DNA from: Tubulanus polymorphus
Lineage: Eukaryota; Nemertea; Palaeonemertea; Tubulaniformes; Tubulanidae
Reading direction: 5' to 3'
Assembly (NCBI RefSeq): GCF_964204645.1
Contig: NC_134026.1
Location: 10,378,450 to 10,442,449, forward strand
Length of the DNA stretch: 64,000 nt
How positions within the stretch are numbered: position 1 is the stretch's first letter; every line of letters begins with the position of its first letter. This document shows positions 51,445 to 60,588 of the stretch, piece after piece. Position numbers and translations under genes: made by a program. The notes beneath the pieces were generated by a model, which saw only the letters and a list, made by a program, of their open reading frames with translations, was not told the origin of the DNA and did no database searches.

Positions 51445-51870
51445 GTGGCTATTTTTATGACGTCGTAAAGTGGTCTTAAATTCTATTTTCACGACAGTTA
51501 ATATTAAATGTCGGATTATGGTCTAGAGTGGAGAGGATTAGTGTCAAGAGAGTGAGAAGAAGGTCCAGAGGGTAAGGGTAAAGGTTCCGTTTTACAACTA
51601 GGGATAGGGTTACGGTAAGGTTGAATGCTGTAGCCTATGTAGTTAAAACATTCGGTCTAGTGGGAAGTTGCTGCGCTAGTACTAGGCCTATCTGGCCCAA
51701 GTTCGAGTCTCGCTCTATCCACTATTTTCTCTAATTCAGTTCTCCAAACCTTCTTCAATTTTCTAAGTCGCGCACCTCTGTGCGCATGCCCAACATAAAT
51801 TAGCCAATCAGAATGAAATATCGTAAATATAGCTCGTGTCGTCCGTTTACGGCGTCGTAAAAATAGCCTG
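51445..51870. mobile_element. TIR element carrying a tRNA-like core, member 1
   Basis: Left end TGGCTATTTTTATGACGTCG is mirrored at the right end with few changes. The core (51651-51721) is tRNA-like with AGTTCGAGTCTCGC as box B. Flanking core blocks (GGGATAGGGTTACGGTAAGG, TTTTCTAAGTCG-GCACCTCTGT, TTAGCCAATCAG) are shared with member 2. Confidence 0.75.
51651..51721 (+). repeat. tRNA-like Pol III promoter region in TIR element, member 1
   Basis: GGTCTAGTGGGAAGTTG-like box A and AGTTCGAGTC box B. Deletions relative to member 2 make it unlikely to fold as tRNA. Confidence 0.55.
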
Positions 51871-51899
51871 AGCGAAAACAGAAAGCTTATTAGCTTTGA

Positions 51900-52420
51900 T
51901 TTCATGCCTGGCTTCATCGAAATCGGAAGAAAAGCAAGCAGCGATAACGGGTTCCTGCTTTACTGGCTAGATTGTCGTACAGGAATGCGTGCAAAGATTT
52001 CACCCGAAATCAGTTCGTAATATTCGGCTATTTAGGAGCGCCACCTAGAGGTCAGCTCATAACATGGATATGTTGATCCACATGTGCTCTACGCGCAAAG
52101 TACTAATGTGCCAAGTTTAGGGGATATAACAACGAGAATAACGAAGCTACGGTGGTTCTACTATTCCCTGGCAGTTTAAGCGCATTCGGTTATTATTAGT
52201 TCCGACCACTAGTCGACTGGATAAGAAAACCGAATTTGGCCGAAGGCACTCAACAAATTCAAGATGGCATCTCCATGAAATAACCAATAACAAGTTAGGC
52301 CTGCCTATAGGGTTAACTGTGCAGGAGGGAAGGTCTAGTAAGTAGAGGAGTGACAAGTCAGTCCGATGAGTCGACTACAATTCACATATGAAATTGATGT
52401 CCAATAACCATTATATAAAT
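51900..52420. other. Possible TRAPPC11 promoter region or 5' non-coding exon
   Basis: Less AT-rich, with several CpGs and a CAAGATGGC motif resembling a YY1 site near 52260. Position upstream of exon 1 is suggestive only. Confidence 0.2.
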
Positions 52421-52967
52421 TGCCAATGGGCAAAGTGTGGTTTACCTTGAAAGCTAGAGGTCGTTTGGAGTAAGGGGCATTGCTTGAAAAATCTTTTTAA
52501 TTCGTGACTTCAAAGTTCTAGAAGTTTATATTGTATTTTATCTTTCTCAAAGAATTATTTTGTAGTCAAATAAGACCAAAGATAAAAGCTCAATTTTCGA
52601 GAATATTCATCAATCCTTCAAAACAGTGTAAAATGAATATAAAACCGATGATTTATCTGGACTGCACAACCCTACTGATTCGATTAAGACCTATTTGAGG
52701 TATGCACACCCAAAACTAAGCGAAATATCCCAAAAAGATCGTGGACAATCAAAAATAAATTGACTTTAGTGAATAGTCGAAATCCCAGTAATTCACAGTA
52801 ACCTGTGTTTGGATATTCTCGGAGCTTTCCTTCTTTATTTATTTATGAAATGACGTCACAAACTTTCAGATTCGCGCAAGTATGCGTGCCATGATTGATG
52901 ATTGCTATTTCCACCGGTTTTATCTGAAAGTAATTTTTAGTTTAAAATAGGATGCACAGGAATTACG

Positions 52968-53607
52968 GTCAAAACGTTCTCATGTCAAAACGTCCTCGCG
53001 CCAAAACGTCCTCCAGTCAAAACGTCCTCGGTCAAAACGTCCTTGTCTGTATTAGGGGTCTATGTCCTTTCCACACTCAATCAACAGTAGTGGGGAGAGG
53101 GCAGCTACTCACCAGTCACCAGGAACCTGATCAGAAGTTTTAAAAAATCTGAACTTTTTTTAGATGTATCTAGACCCCTCCTCCGATAGTATGTAATAAG
53201 TATGTTGTAAAAAACGTTTGTCTTATGTTTTAAATACTTTCATTTTCTGTTTTTGTAAATATTGATCGACTGCCTCATACGCCACTATACATTAAACGTC
53301 AGGGTCCAGTTCCACAGTTGTGAGTTAGAGTTAACTCTGAGTTAAAATTAGTTCATTTTCAATGAGTTAACTCAGGGTCAAATTTTAACTTAGAACTGTG
53401 GAACTGGACCCAGTATATTTAGCTTATTACTTGGATTACAGTAGTAATAACTATATGCATTGACGTAATTTATTGTATGATAAAGTTATTCTGGCGTGAG
53501 TGAGGACGTTTTGACTGACGAAAGTGAGGACGTTTTGACCGACAAAAGCGAAGACGTTTTGACCGGGTATGCAAGGACATTTTGACATGAGGACGTTTTG
53601 ACCCGAC
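52968..53607. mobile_element. Foldback element with GTCAAAACGTCCTC subrepeat ends
   Basis: The left end has five units of GTCAAAACGTCCTC type; the right end has five complementary units (GAGGACGTTTTGAC). No coding frame lies between. A small palindromic MITE is nested inside. Confidence 0.78.
53302..53411. repeat. Small palindromic MITE nested in foldback element
   Basis: 110 bp bounded by GGGTCCAGTTCCACAG and its exact complement, with GAGTTAACTC palindromes inside. Confidence 0.8.
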
Positions 53608-53674
53608 ACCATGATGCACAGTACATCCATAGAATCTACTATTATGCGGAGAAAGAGACTGTTATATTATCGCT

Positions 53675-54050
53675 GTGGCTACTCGTACGGACCCGTACGG
53701 ATTACTCTGGAGGCTATTCGTACGGGACTAGGATCTGTACGCTAATAACTGTCGCTGATTGGCCGATTAACGCCGCGCATGCGTACAGAGGTGCACGACT
53801 TAGAAAATTCAAGGAAAGTGTGGAGAAAAATAGCGGATAGAGCGAGACTCGAACCCGGGCCAGTAAATTACTAGCGCAGTATCATACCATTAGACCACCG
53901 AGCTCGGACAGTCGATCGAATGTTTTAACTACATATGGCCTCACCTTACCCTAACCCTATCCCTTCCCGTACACATAATTCCAGAGTTATCCGACGGGTG
54001 CGTACGAATAGCCTACGGAATTATTCGTACGCGTCCGTACGAGTAGCCAC
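53675..54050. mobile_element. TIR element carrying a tRNA-like core, member 2
   Basis: Starts GTGGCTACTCGTACGGAC and ends with its complement. CGTACGGACCCGTACGGA-like sub-palindromes follow the ends. The core is homologous to member 1 in the opposite orientation, including the tRNA-like part at 53837-53909. Confidence 0.8.
53837..53909 (-). repeat. tRNA-like Pol III promoter region in TIR element, member 2
   Basis: On the - strand: box A-like GGTGGTCTAATGG and box B-like GGGTTCGAGTCTC at tRNA spacing. Arm pairing is incomplete, so I do not assign an anticodon. Confidence 0.6.
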
Positions 54051-54464
54051 TTCGACTTCGTTACATTATTATCAGACAGAGTTCAACATTTAATTTAAAA
54101 ACTGTTAGTAGTTGAATCTGATAGAAGATGATTTTTATGTGACAAAACTCAGTGGAAAACATGTTGAAATAATAATCAGCAGGAATGCAACAGAAACCCA
54201 CGAAACAGTCAGTAAAAGTAGTAAAGCGACTGAAGTTGTTGAGTAGTTTGTTACCGTCGTTAGACCCCTTGTTATTTAATCATATACATTATAGACACGG
54301 TGAACACCCCCTAACTTAGTCATCTAACTTAATCACCTTTTGATGTTATTGGTAGCAAGTATTTCGAATCGGATCGAATATATATAAGAAATAGTTCTTG
54401 TCATTCAATGAAATCAATTCAATTCAAAATGACAGCCAACATAAATGCAGGATGTTAGAGAAGG

Positions 54465-56648
54465 GTCATTCTTAAGAATCCGCAGACCTGCCCTGAGAGG
54501 CGACATGGCTTCTCAGGGCAGGAACCTGCCCTGAGAGGCCATTGGCGCAATTAAGCAGTATAAATGGAAAACTCGGCTATAATTCTGATGAAACGGCGAA
54601 CTATTTCGCCGATGTTTGCATGCACATTGTCGAGTATCATGAAATTAAATGGATTAAAATGAAATAGATTAAATGTATTGATATATCGATACTTAACAAA
54701 TAAACGAAAGTAATATTTCAATTAAAATTCATTCATAATAAGAAATGTATTTTTAAAAAGTCATGTAGTAACCGACGACGGAAAGTTATGGGGATTATAT
54801 AAATTTCAAAGCATTAATTTAATCATTCAAATATCCTATAGGCCTACATAAACAATTTGTGTCGTCCACTGATATAAGTGCGTTTCAATATGCTGTATAT
54901 TCTTATTCAACTGTGAATTTTTTGGGGGTTTCTACTGCTTTCGCAGCAACTCTATTGTAATTCTGCTGATCATATTTTTCTTCGGGGTAAGGGTTGGTTG
55001 ATCATATGTCATATTATTTTTTCGTTAGGTTAATTACCTAAGCGCAGGCCAACTTTTATCAGTTTTATACTTTATCTAATGACAATGGCATAATTATAGT
55101 TGCCACAAGCAATAAGGCATACACAATTAAATCTAATCTGATCAGCCCTGCGGGTGCAATTATATACGTAGTCTACTGTCGTCAACCTGCCCTGAAAGGC
55201 CAGTTTAACTACTGCAGTTTGAGTTCTGCAGATCACCTGCCCTGAGAGGCCAGTTCAACTGCTGCAATTTGACTTCAGATATCAACCTGCCCTGAGAGGC
55301 CAGTTCAACCTGCAGATTGACTTCCGATGTCAACCTGCCCCGAGAGGCCAGTTTCATTCTGCAGATATCACCTGTCCTGAGAGGCCAGTTTCATTCTGCA
55401 GATATCACCTGTCCTGAGAGGCCAGTTTAACTGATGCAGTTTGACTTCTGCAGATCACCTGCCCTGAGAGGCCAGTTTCATTGCTGCAGTTTGACTTCTG
55501 ACACCAACCTGCCCTGAGAGGCCACTTTCATTCTGCAGAAATCAACCTGCCCCGAGAGGCCACTTTCATTCTGCAGAAATCAACCTGCCCTGAGAGGCCA
55601 GTTCAACTGCTGCAGTTTGACTTCCGATATCAACCTGCCCTGAGAGGCCAGTTCGACTGCTGCAGATTGATTTCCGATATCAACCTGCCCTGAGAGGCCA
55701 GTTTAACTGCTGCAGTTTAGTTCTGATATCAACCTGCCCTGAGAGGCCAGTTTCGTTCTGCAGAAATCAACCTGCCATGAGGCCAGTTTTGATTCTGCAG
55801 AAATCAACCTGTCCTGAGAGGCCAGTTTCATTCTGTAGATATCACCTGCCCTGAGAGGCCAGTTCAACTGCTGCAGTTTGACTTCCGATATCAACCTGCC
55901 CTGAGGGGCCATTTGTTGCAAGTGCATTCATATCTATTGATGCAAACAATGTATAGAAATACGTATGCAATTGTAACACAAAAAAGTGAAGTGCAAAGAA
56001 ATTGGTCGAAGAAACATAGCACGTTAATTGTAAATTATAGATTACAAATAAAAACAGCGCCGCTTGGAATCATATAATTTAATTGTTACAAAAACTTGTA
56101 TCATCGTTATCATTAATTACCTAACATAGCAGCAAAATACTATTCCTGAGAATAATTGTGATTTTTCTTCTTCATTAAGTTATAGATGAAATTTTTGATG
56201 ATGTTTTGATAAGAAATGTTCCCACAGAAAAAAGTTTTTTTCATTTCTTTATTTCTATGAAAAATATTAGTATTTTTTAATTTGTTTCTGAAAAATACCA
56301 ATTCTAATTCTATTTTCTTATATATTTCAACAAAAATTCATATTTTGATTTTAGTTGTAACTTTTGTTTCCCTATCGTCTTGACTTATTAACTGTTTTAG
56401 CTTAATATGATTAAAAGCATTTGTATTTCTTAATTTATTTCTATAGAATACAGCGTAGTCTTCTATTGTATGATCGAAAACTTTAGTTTGAATCTCGAAT
56501 ATCCCGATCACCTTGCCACCATTTCAGCTCTCTGTTGAATGGGTTTTCATTTTCTATTGATTCAAACGACTGGCCTCTCAGGGCAGGTTCCTGCCCTGAG
56601 AAGCCATGTGGCCTCTTAGGGCAGGTTCTGGAAATTCTGCAGAATGAC
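54465..56648. mobile_element. TIR element with an internal array of its own end sequence
   Basis: About 80 bp at each end are inverted copies: GTCATTCT, then ACCTGCCCTGAGAGG, then ATGGCTTCTCAGGGCAGG. Inside, 55180-55915 repeats CCTGCCCTGAGAGGCCA with spacers containing CATTCTGCAG. No transposase frame is visible. I found no clean target duplication. Confidence 0.72.
55180..55915. repeat. Minisatellite of CCTGCCCTGAGAGGCC units
   Basis: About 17 units at 38-52 base spacing. Variants include CCCCGAGAGG, GTCCTGAGAGG and one shortened CATGAGGCC. Spacers alternate between TTTCATTCTGCAGAAATC and CTGCAGTTTGACTTCC types. Confidence 0.9.
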
Positions 56649-56649
56649 T

Positions 56650-57263
56650 CATATTGGATGTTAACCGAAAACCACGATCCACCAATTCAATCCAATATGC
56701 ATTTATTGTTCCCAATCGATGACGGAATCATGAGTCAAAAGCGAGGCATAGAGAATACTAACGGAGAACTTAAAACTGATAAAAGATTGGTTAGTAAAAA
56801 AAGGAAGGATAAGAAAAGAGAAAAGCTACAAAAAGAAGTCGTCGTGCATTGCATCGCTGACTGAGGACTGACTTAGACAGACTCAATACGATAAAGTATT
56901 GAATTGGCTATTGAGCAACGCCGCCAACAGCCGTTGGGAATGGCAGCGGCGGAAATATAGTGAAATGAAAAGAAAGAATCGATTTCCTAGAAAATGGTTT
57001 CATAAACCTAGAAAGCTTCATTTGGGCCTACTAGAGTACCGGTACTTTATCTTTTGACAAAGCGGCCGTGGGTGGACTATCGTCCGATGTTTACGCTATG
57101 GCACCGTGAGGAATATGGGTATGGGAACGATAACCACACTCAAACGTGGTGAACGGACAATAAGATAAAAACCCACTATCTACAGATTAAAAGAATTTAA
57201 AAACAAGAATTTACTTATTCAATCTAAAATATATAGAATAAACGACGTTTCGATCTCACCCTA
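56650..57263. other. Flank of the palindromic element, nothing firmly recognised
   Basis: A Lys-rich open frame ends at 56864 (KTDKRLVSKKRKDKKREK), but part of it lies inside the neighbouring TIR element and no splice context supports it. From about 57160 the DNA may belong to a Penelope-like element whose ribozyme-like end is at 57239-57269. Confidence 0.35.
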
Positions 57264-57269
57264 GAGACC
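57239..57269 (-). ncRNA. Hammerhead-ribozyme-like motif, 3' part, split by insertion
   Basis: On the - strand this half reads GAGATC, then GAAAC, GTC and GTTT: one side of helix II, the conserved GAAA core and the GTC cleavage triplet. The other half lies at 62641-62657, across the inserted palindromic element. Together they fit the hammerhead plan with a short helix III, as reported for Penelope-like elements. Confidence 0.5.
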
Positions 57270-57614
57270 AGTAATAGGGGTAATGGGCTTTCAAGCCAAA
57301 GGTCGAACGGTCGAGCTCATAAAAAATGAAAAATATGAAAATAATAACAATTTCTACTTGAATTAGTCGCGAAACTCATAAAAAAATGAAAAATAATTCT
57401 CACACACTCGAATTTATTTTTCATTTTTACTCGCTAGAAAAAAGTGTGAGTAAAGTGTGAGTGAAATAAATTCGAGCGTGTGAGAATTATTTTTCATTTT
57501 TTTATGAGTTTCACTCCTAATTCAAGTAGAAATTGTTATTATTTTCATGTTTTTCATTTTTTAATGAACTCGACCATTCAACCTTTAACCTGAAAGCCCA
57601 TTACCCCTATTACT
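57270..57614. repeat. Left terminal palindrome (345 bp)
   Basis: Both halves start AGTAATAGGGGTAATGGGCT and stay complementary to a short centre near 57442, which holds GTGTGAGTAAAGTGTGAGTG. Differences between halves are mostly transitions. It could fold into a single terminal hairpin. Confidence 0.9.
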
Positions 57615-57734
57615 CTTAAAATATTCATATACATGAATAAAATATATATGAATAACATATAAATTGATAGATTATTCAATATAAAAGTGTGAGTGAAATA
57701 ATTCATATTTAAAACATTGAATATTTATATTTGA

Positions 57735-58385
57735 ATGAGTTTTAATAAAAGTTTTGTTATTAAAATGAAGACAGAAGAAGAAGAACCCAACTTTAAAATC
57801 GAAATCAATGAAACCAATAAATCATTTTCACAGTTTAACATTAAAAATTATATTTCAGCAACAAATCTAGTGTCCGCAAGGTATTATAAAATTGATGACA
57901 TTACTATGATTAATCAAATATCATCAAATGGAACATATTTAATTACTGAACTGATAGATACTTTTGATAATGGCGTTAAAAATCCTAAAATGTTCAATAC
58001 AGTTTTTAATTTTAAAGGAACTTTAGATGAAAACATAATTAATATTCTTAAAACTCCTTTCAATGAAAGAAATGATGATATAATACTTTCAAAAGATTAC
58101 AATGATTTGATTAACTTAAGAATTGAAAAAAGACAATTATATTATTTCAATTTTGATAATAAACAAATTATCTATAATGAAAATTCATCAAATATTGGCA
58201 TTCAATGTGAATTAGATAATGAAAAATCATTTAAAGATATTGCAGTTCAATGTAAATTAGATGATGAATTTAGAAAATTCAATCCTAATGAAAAAGTGCA
58301 TTGTTATTGCGGAGGTAAATATTTAAAATCACATAAATCAAAGCATTATGAAACAATTAAACATAAAAACTGGTGTAAAGAGTAA
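57735..58385 (+). CDS. Hypothetical 216-aa protein with small Cys/His motif, left-arm copy (ORF A)
   Basis: ATG at 57735 starts MSFNKSFVIKMKTEEEEPNF; TAA ends it at 58385. The protein is rich in Asn, Lys, Ile and Asp. Near residues 189-212 it has CYCGGKYLKSHKSKHYETIK followed by H and W, with Cys-x-Cys-Gly-Gly and His-x-His-type spacing that could bind zinc. No signal peptide or membrane span is seen. Its twin on the right arm differs at four residues. I do not recognise a family; Cys-x-Cys-Gly motifs followed by His-rich helices occur in proteins of large DNA viruses, which would suit a Polinton-like origin. That link is inference. Confidence 0.6.
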   Translation: MSFNKSFVIKMKTEEEEPNFKIEINETNKSFSQFNIKNYISATNLVSARYYKIDDITMINQISSNGTYLITELIDTFDNGVKNPKMFNTVFNFKGTLDENIINILKTPFNERNDDIILSKDYNDLINLRIEKRQLYYFNFDNKQIIYNENSSNIGIQCELDNEKSFKDIAVQCKLDDEFRKFNPNEKVHCYCGGKYLKSHKSKHYETIKHKNWCKE

Positions 58386-58434
58386 CAATTCTACATTATA
58401 ATTATTTAATTGAGTTAAATGTTTTAAATATCTA

Positions 58435-59190
58435 ATAGACTGTTAAAATGATAAATTGTTCGACTGTTGAAATGATAAGACAGTTGAAATGATAAATTGT
58501 TTGACAGTTGAAATGATAAATTGTTTGACAGTTGAAATGATAAATTGTTTGACAGTTGAAATGATAAATTGTTTGACAGTTGAAATGATAAATTGTTTGA
58601 CAGTTGAAATGATACATTGTTCGACTGTTGAAATGATAAGACAGTTGAAATGATAAATTGTTTGATAGTTGAAATGATAAATTGTTTGACAGTTGAAATG
58701 ATAAATTGTTTGACAGTTGAAATGATAAATTGTTTGACAGTTGAAATGATAAATTGTTTGACAGTTGAAATGATAAATTGTTCGACTGTTGAAATGATAA
58801 GACAGTTGAAATGATAAATTGTTTGACAGTTGAAATGATAAATTGTTTGACAGTTGAAATGATAAATTGCTTGACAGTTGAAATGATAAATTGTTTGACA
58901 GTTGAAATGATAAATTGTTTGACAGTTGAAATGATAAATTGTTTGACAGTTGAAATGATAAATTGTTCGACAGTTGAAATGATAAATTGTTTGACAGTTG
59001 AAATGATAAATTGTTTGACGGTTGAAATGTTAAATTGTTTGACGGTTGAAATGATAAATTGTTTGACAGTTGAAATAATAAATTGTTTGACGGTTGAAAT
59101 GATAAATTGTTTGACGGTTGAAATGATAAATTGTTTGACAGTTGAAATGATAAATTGTTTGACAGTTGAAATGTTAAATTGTTTGGTTGT
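58435..59190 (+). repeat. 24-bp minisatellite, left arm
   Basis: About 30 head-to-tail units built on ATGATAAATTGTTTGACA. A shortened unit (ATGATAAGACAGTTGAA) interrupts the array several times. Because 24 is a multiple of three, the array gives open frames of the type MINCLTVE on one strand; these are not genes by my reading. Confidence 0.95.
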
Positions 59191-59309
59191 AAATTTAATT
59201 GTTATTTGATTTAATCATTTAAAAGTTTAATATTTTTAAAATGATTATAAAATATTTAATTAAAAACTAGCAAATATTTTATAAACTGTTTAATTTTTCT
59301 CTTAAATAA

Positions 59310-59381
59310 ATGGATGGTTTCATCCCAACTGGGAAAAGTGATTTGAAACATTATTTAGCAGCAGGCGGATTAATATTATAG
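59310..59381 (+). pseudogene. Truncated left-arm copy of membrane ORF B
   Basis: Reads MDGFIPTGKSDLKHYLAAGG and then LIL and a stop. It matches the start of the ORF at 60250-60468 until the inverted repeat ends at 59377, where the frame runs into unrelated sequence. Confidence 0.75.
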
Positions 59382-59480
59382 AAATCAAAAAGATTTAAAT
59401 AAAAAAACAATAAGTTACTTTATCTAATACTAACTTATTTAACTTATTGTTTTTTTATTTAAATCTTTTTGATTTCTATT
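59379..59480. repeat. Perfect ~100-bp hairpin at the arm-centre junction
   Basis: ATAGAAATCAAAAAGATTTA and the following bases to CAATAAGTTA are exactly mirrored around a 15-20 base loop. It begins precisely where the left arm loses similarity to the right arm. Confidence 0.85.
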
Positions 59481-59689
59481 CGCACTATTGGTTAACAAGA
59501 ATTGACTAGAATTCAAATAGATTTAACAAGAAATTCAATAACTTTAACTGTTAGTATCACTCTTGTATTATTTCATTGTTTCTCTTATTGAATAAGCCAA
59601 CTAACTAATATCACTCTTGTATTATCCTAGTAAAATGTAAAGAATTTAAAATATCATACTTGAATGAATTAAAACATAAATTACTTCTG

Positions 59690-59810
59690 TTACTTCATTT
59701 TCAGAAATAAAGCATAATATGTATTTAATACCATTAATACGTATTTAATACCATTAATACGTATTTGATACGTATTTAATACGTATTTGATACATTGATA
59801 CCTCAACCCC
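59690..59810. repeat. Short tandem repeats of ACGTATTTAATACC type
   Basis: TACGTATTTAATACCATTAA and TACGTATTTGA units repeat several times in the single-copy centre. They are partly palindromic. Confidence 0.75.
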
Positions 59811-59896
59811 CTTTTTTAACATAAATATAATTTACTCATTTTCATACATTTCAACTAATATATTTTATATTTTCAGCTAATTTAACAGTCAATTTC

Positions 59897-60214
59897 TTAT
59901 TTTGATTCATATAATTTTTCATCAAGTTCGTGAAGATACATGTGATTCCTTAATGATTTTTTATTTTTATATCTTTTATTGCATATTTCACAGCTTTTAA
60001 TATTATTCAATCTATCTGAAATATAATTCATATTTTCTACTAATTCAGTGTATCTAATTTTACAGCAATCATAGAATTCTAACAACTGTTTTATAGTATA
60101 AACTGAGAATGAAAATAAACCTGTAAGCATAATAATTGATTTAATATTCTGTTGATTTTTATATATTAGATGTAATATTTCTAATACCTTATTTTCACTC
60201 ATTTTTATAGACAA
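59897..60214 (-). CDS. Hypothetical 105-aa protein with a membrane segment and a C2H2-like finger (ORF C)
   Basis: Single copy in the centre of the palindrome. Residues about 27-45 (SIIMLTGLFSFSVYTI) form a likely membrane segment. Near residues 76-94 is CEICNKRYKNKKSLRNHMYL followed by H, the Cys-x2-Cys ... His-x4-His pattern of a classical zinc finger. It lies 35 bp downstream of ORF B on the same strand. I know no family with this pairing. Confidence 0.5.
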   Translation of the reverse strand: MSIKMSENKVLEILHLIYKNQQNIKSIIMLTGLFSFSVYTIKQLLEFYDCCKIRYTELVENMNYISDRLNNIKSCEICNKRYKNKKSLRNHMYLHELDEKLYESK

Positions 60215-60249
60215 AATATATAGAATAAATTAAATTAAAAGATGTTGTT

Positions 60250-60468
60250 TTAATCCTCTAAATCATTTTCTAAATTAACTTTTCTATTGTTATTCTTTCT
60301 GTGATTGTTTCCATTTAACTTCTTTAATTTCTTGCTCAATTTTATATTTTCATTCATCAAATCCTTACTGATATTTTCATAATAAAAGAAAAGCGCAGCC
60401 AATATTAATCCGCCTGCTACTAAATAATGTTTCAAATCACTTTTCCCAGTTGGGATGAAACCATCCAT
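60250..60468 (-). CDS. Hypothetical 72-aa single-pass membrane protein (ORF B)
   Basis: MDGFIPTGKSDLKHYLVAGG and then LILAALFFYY gives one hydrophobic span (about residues 16-30). A Lys/Asn-rich tail with heptad-like LSKKLKKL follows. The first 23 codons lie in the right arm, the rest in the single-copy centre. Small membrane proteins are common in DNA-virus-like elements, but no specific role can be given. Confidence 0.5.
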   Translation of the reverse strand: MDGFIPTGKSDLKHYLVAGGLILAALFFYYENISKDLMNENIKLSKKLKKLNGNNHRKNNNRKVNLENDLED

Positions 60469-60588
60469 TTATTTAAGAGAAAAATTAAACAGTTTATGAA
60501 ATATTTGCTAGTTTTTAATTAAATATTTTATAATCATTTTAAAAATATTAAACTTTTAAATGATTAAATCAAATAACAATTAAATTTA

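Noticed and set aside
53837-53909. Functional tRNA gene
   Set aside because: Lies within a repeated TIR element with a degraded homologue at 51651-51721; arms pair incompletely.
55180-55915. CRISPR-like array (short repeat with 20-30 base spacers)
   Set aside because: The spacers are themselves repetitive and the repeat derives from the element's inverted ends; no cas genes.
56535-56864. 109-codon Lys-rich frame
   Set aside because: Starts within a TIR element end, has no splice or domain support; kept only as a remark.
58435-59190. CRISPR-like array
   Set aside because: Head-to-tail repeats with no unique spacers, in animal DNA.
58811-59209. 132-codon frame of MINCLTVE repeats, and similar frames at 60569-60895, 60892-61272 and 58432-58617
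   Set aside because: A 24-bp tandem repeat is open by arithmetic; boundaries follow the array, not gene signals, and frames exist on both strands.
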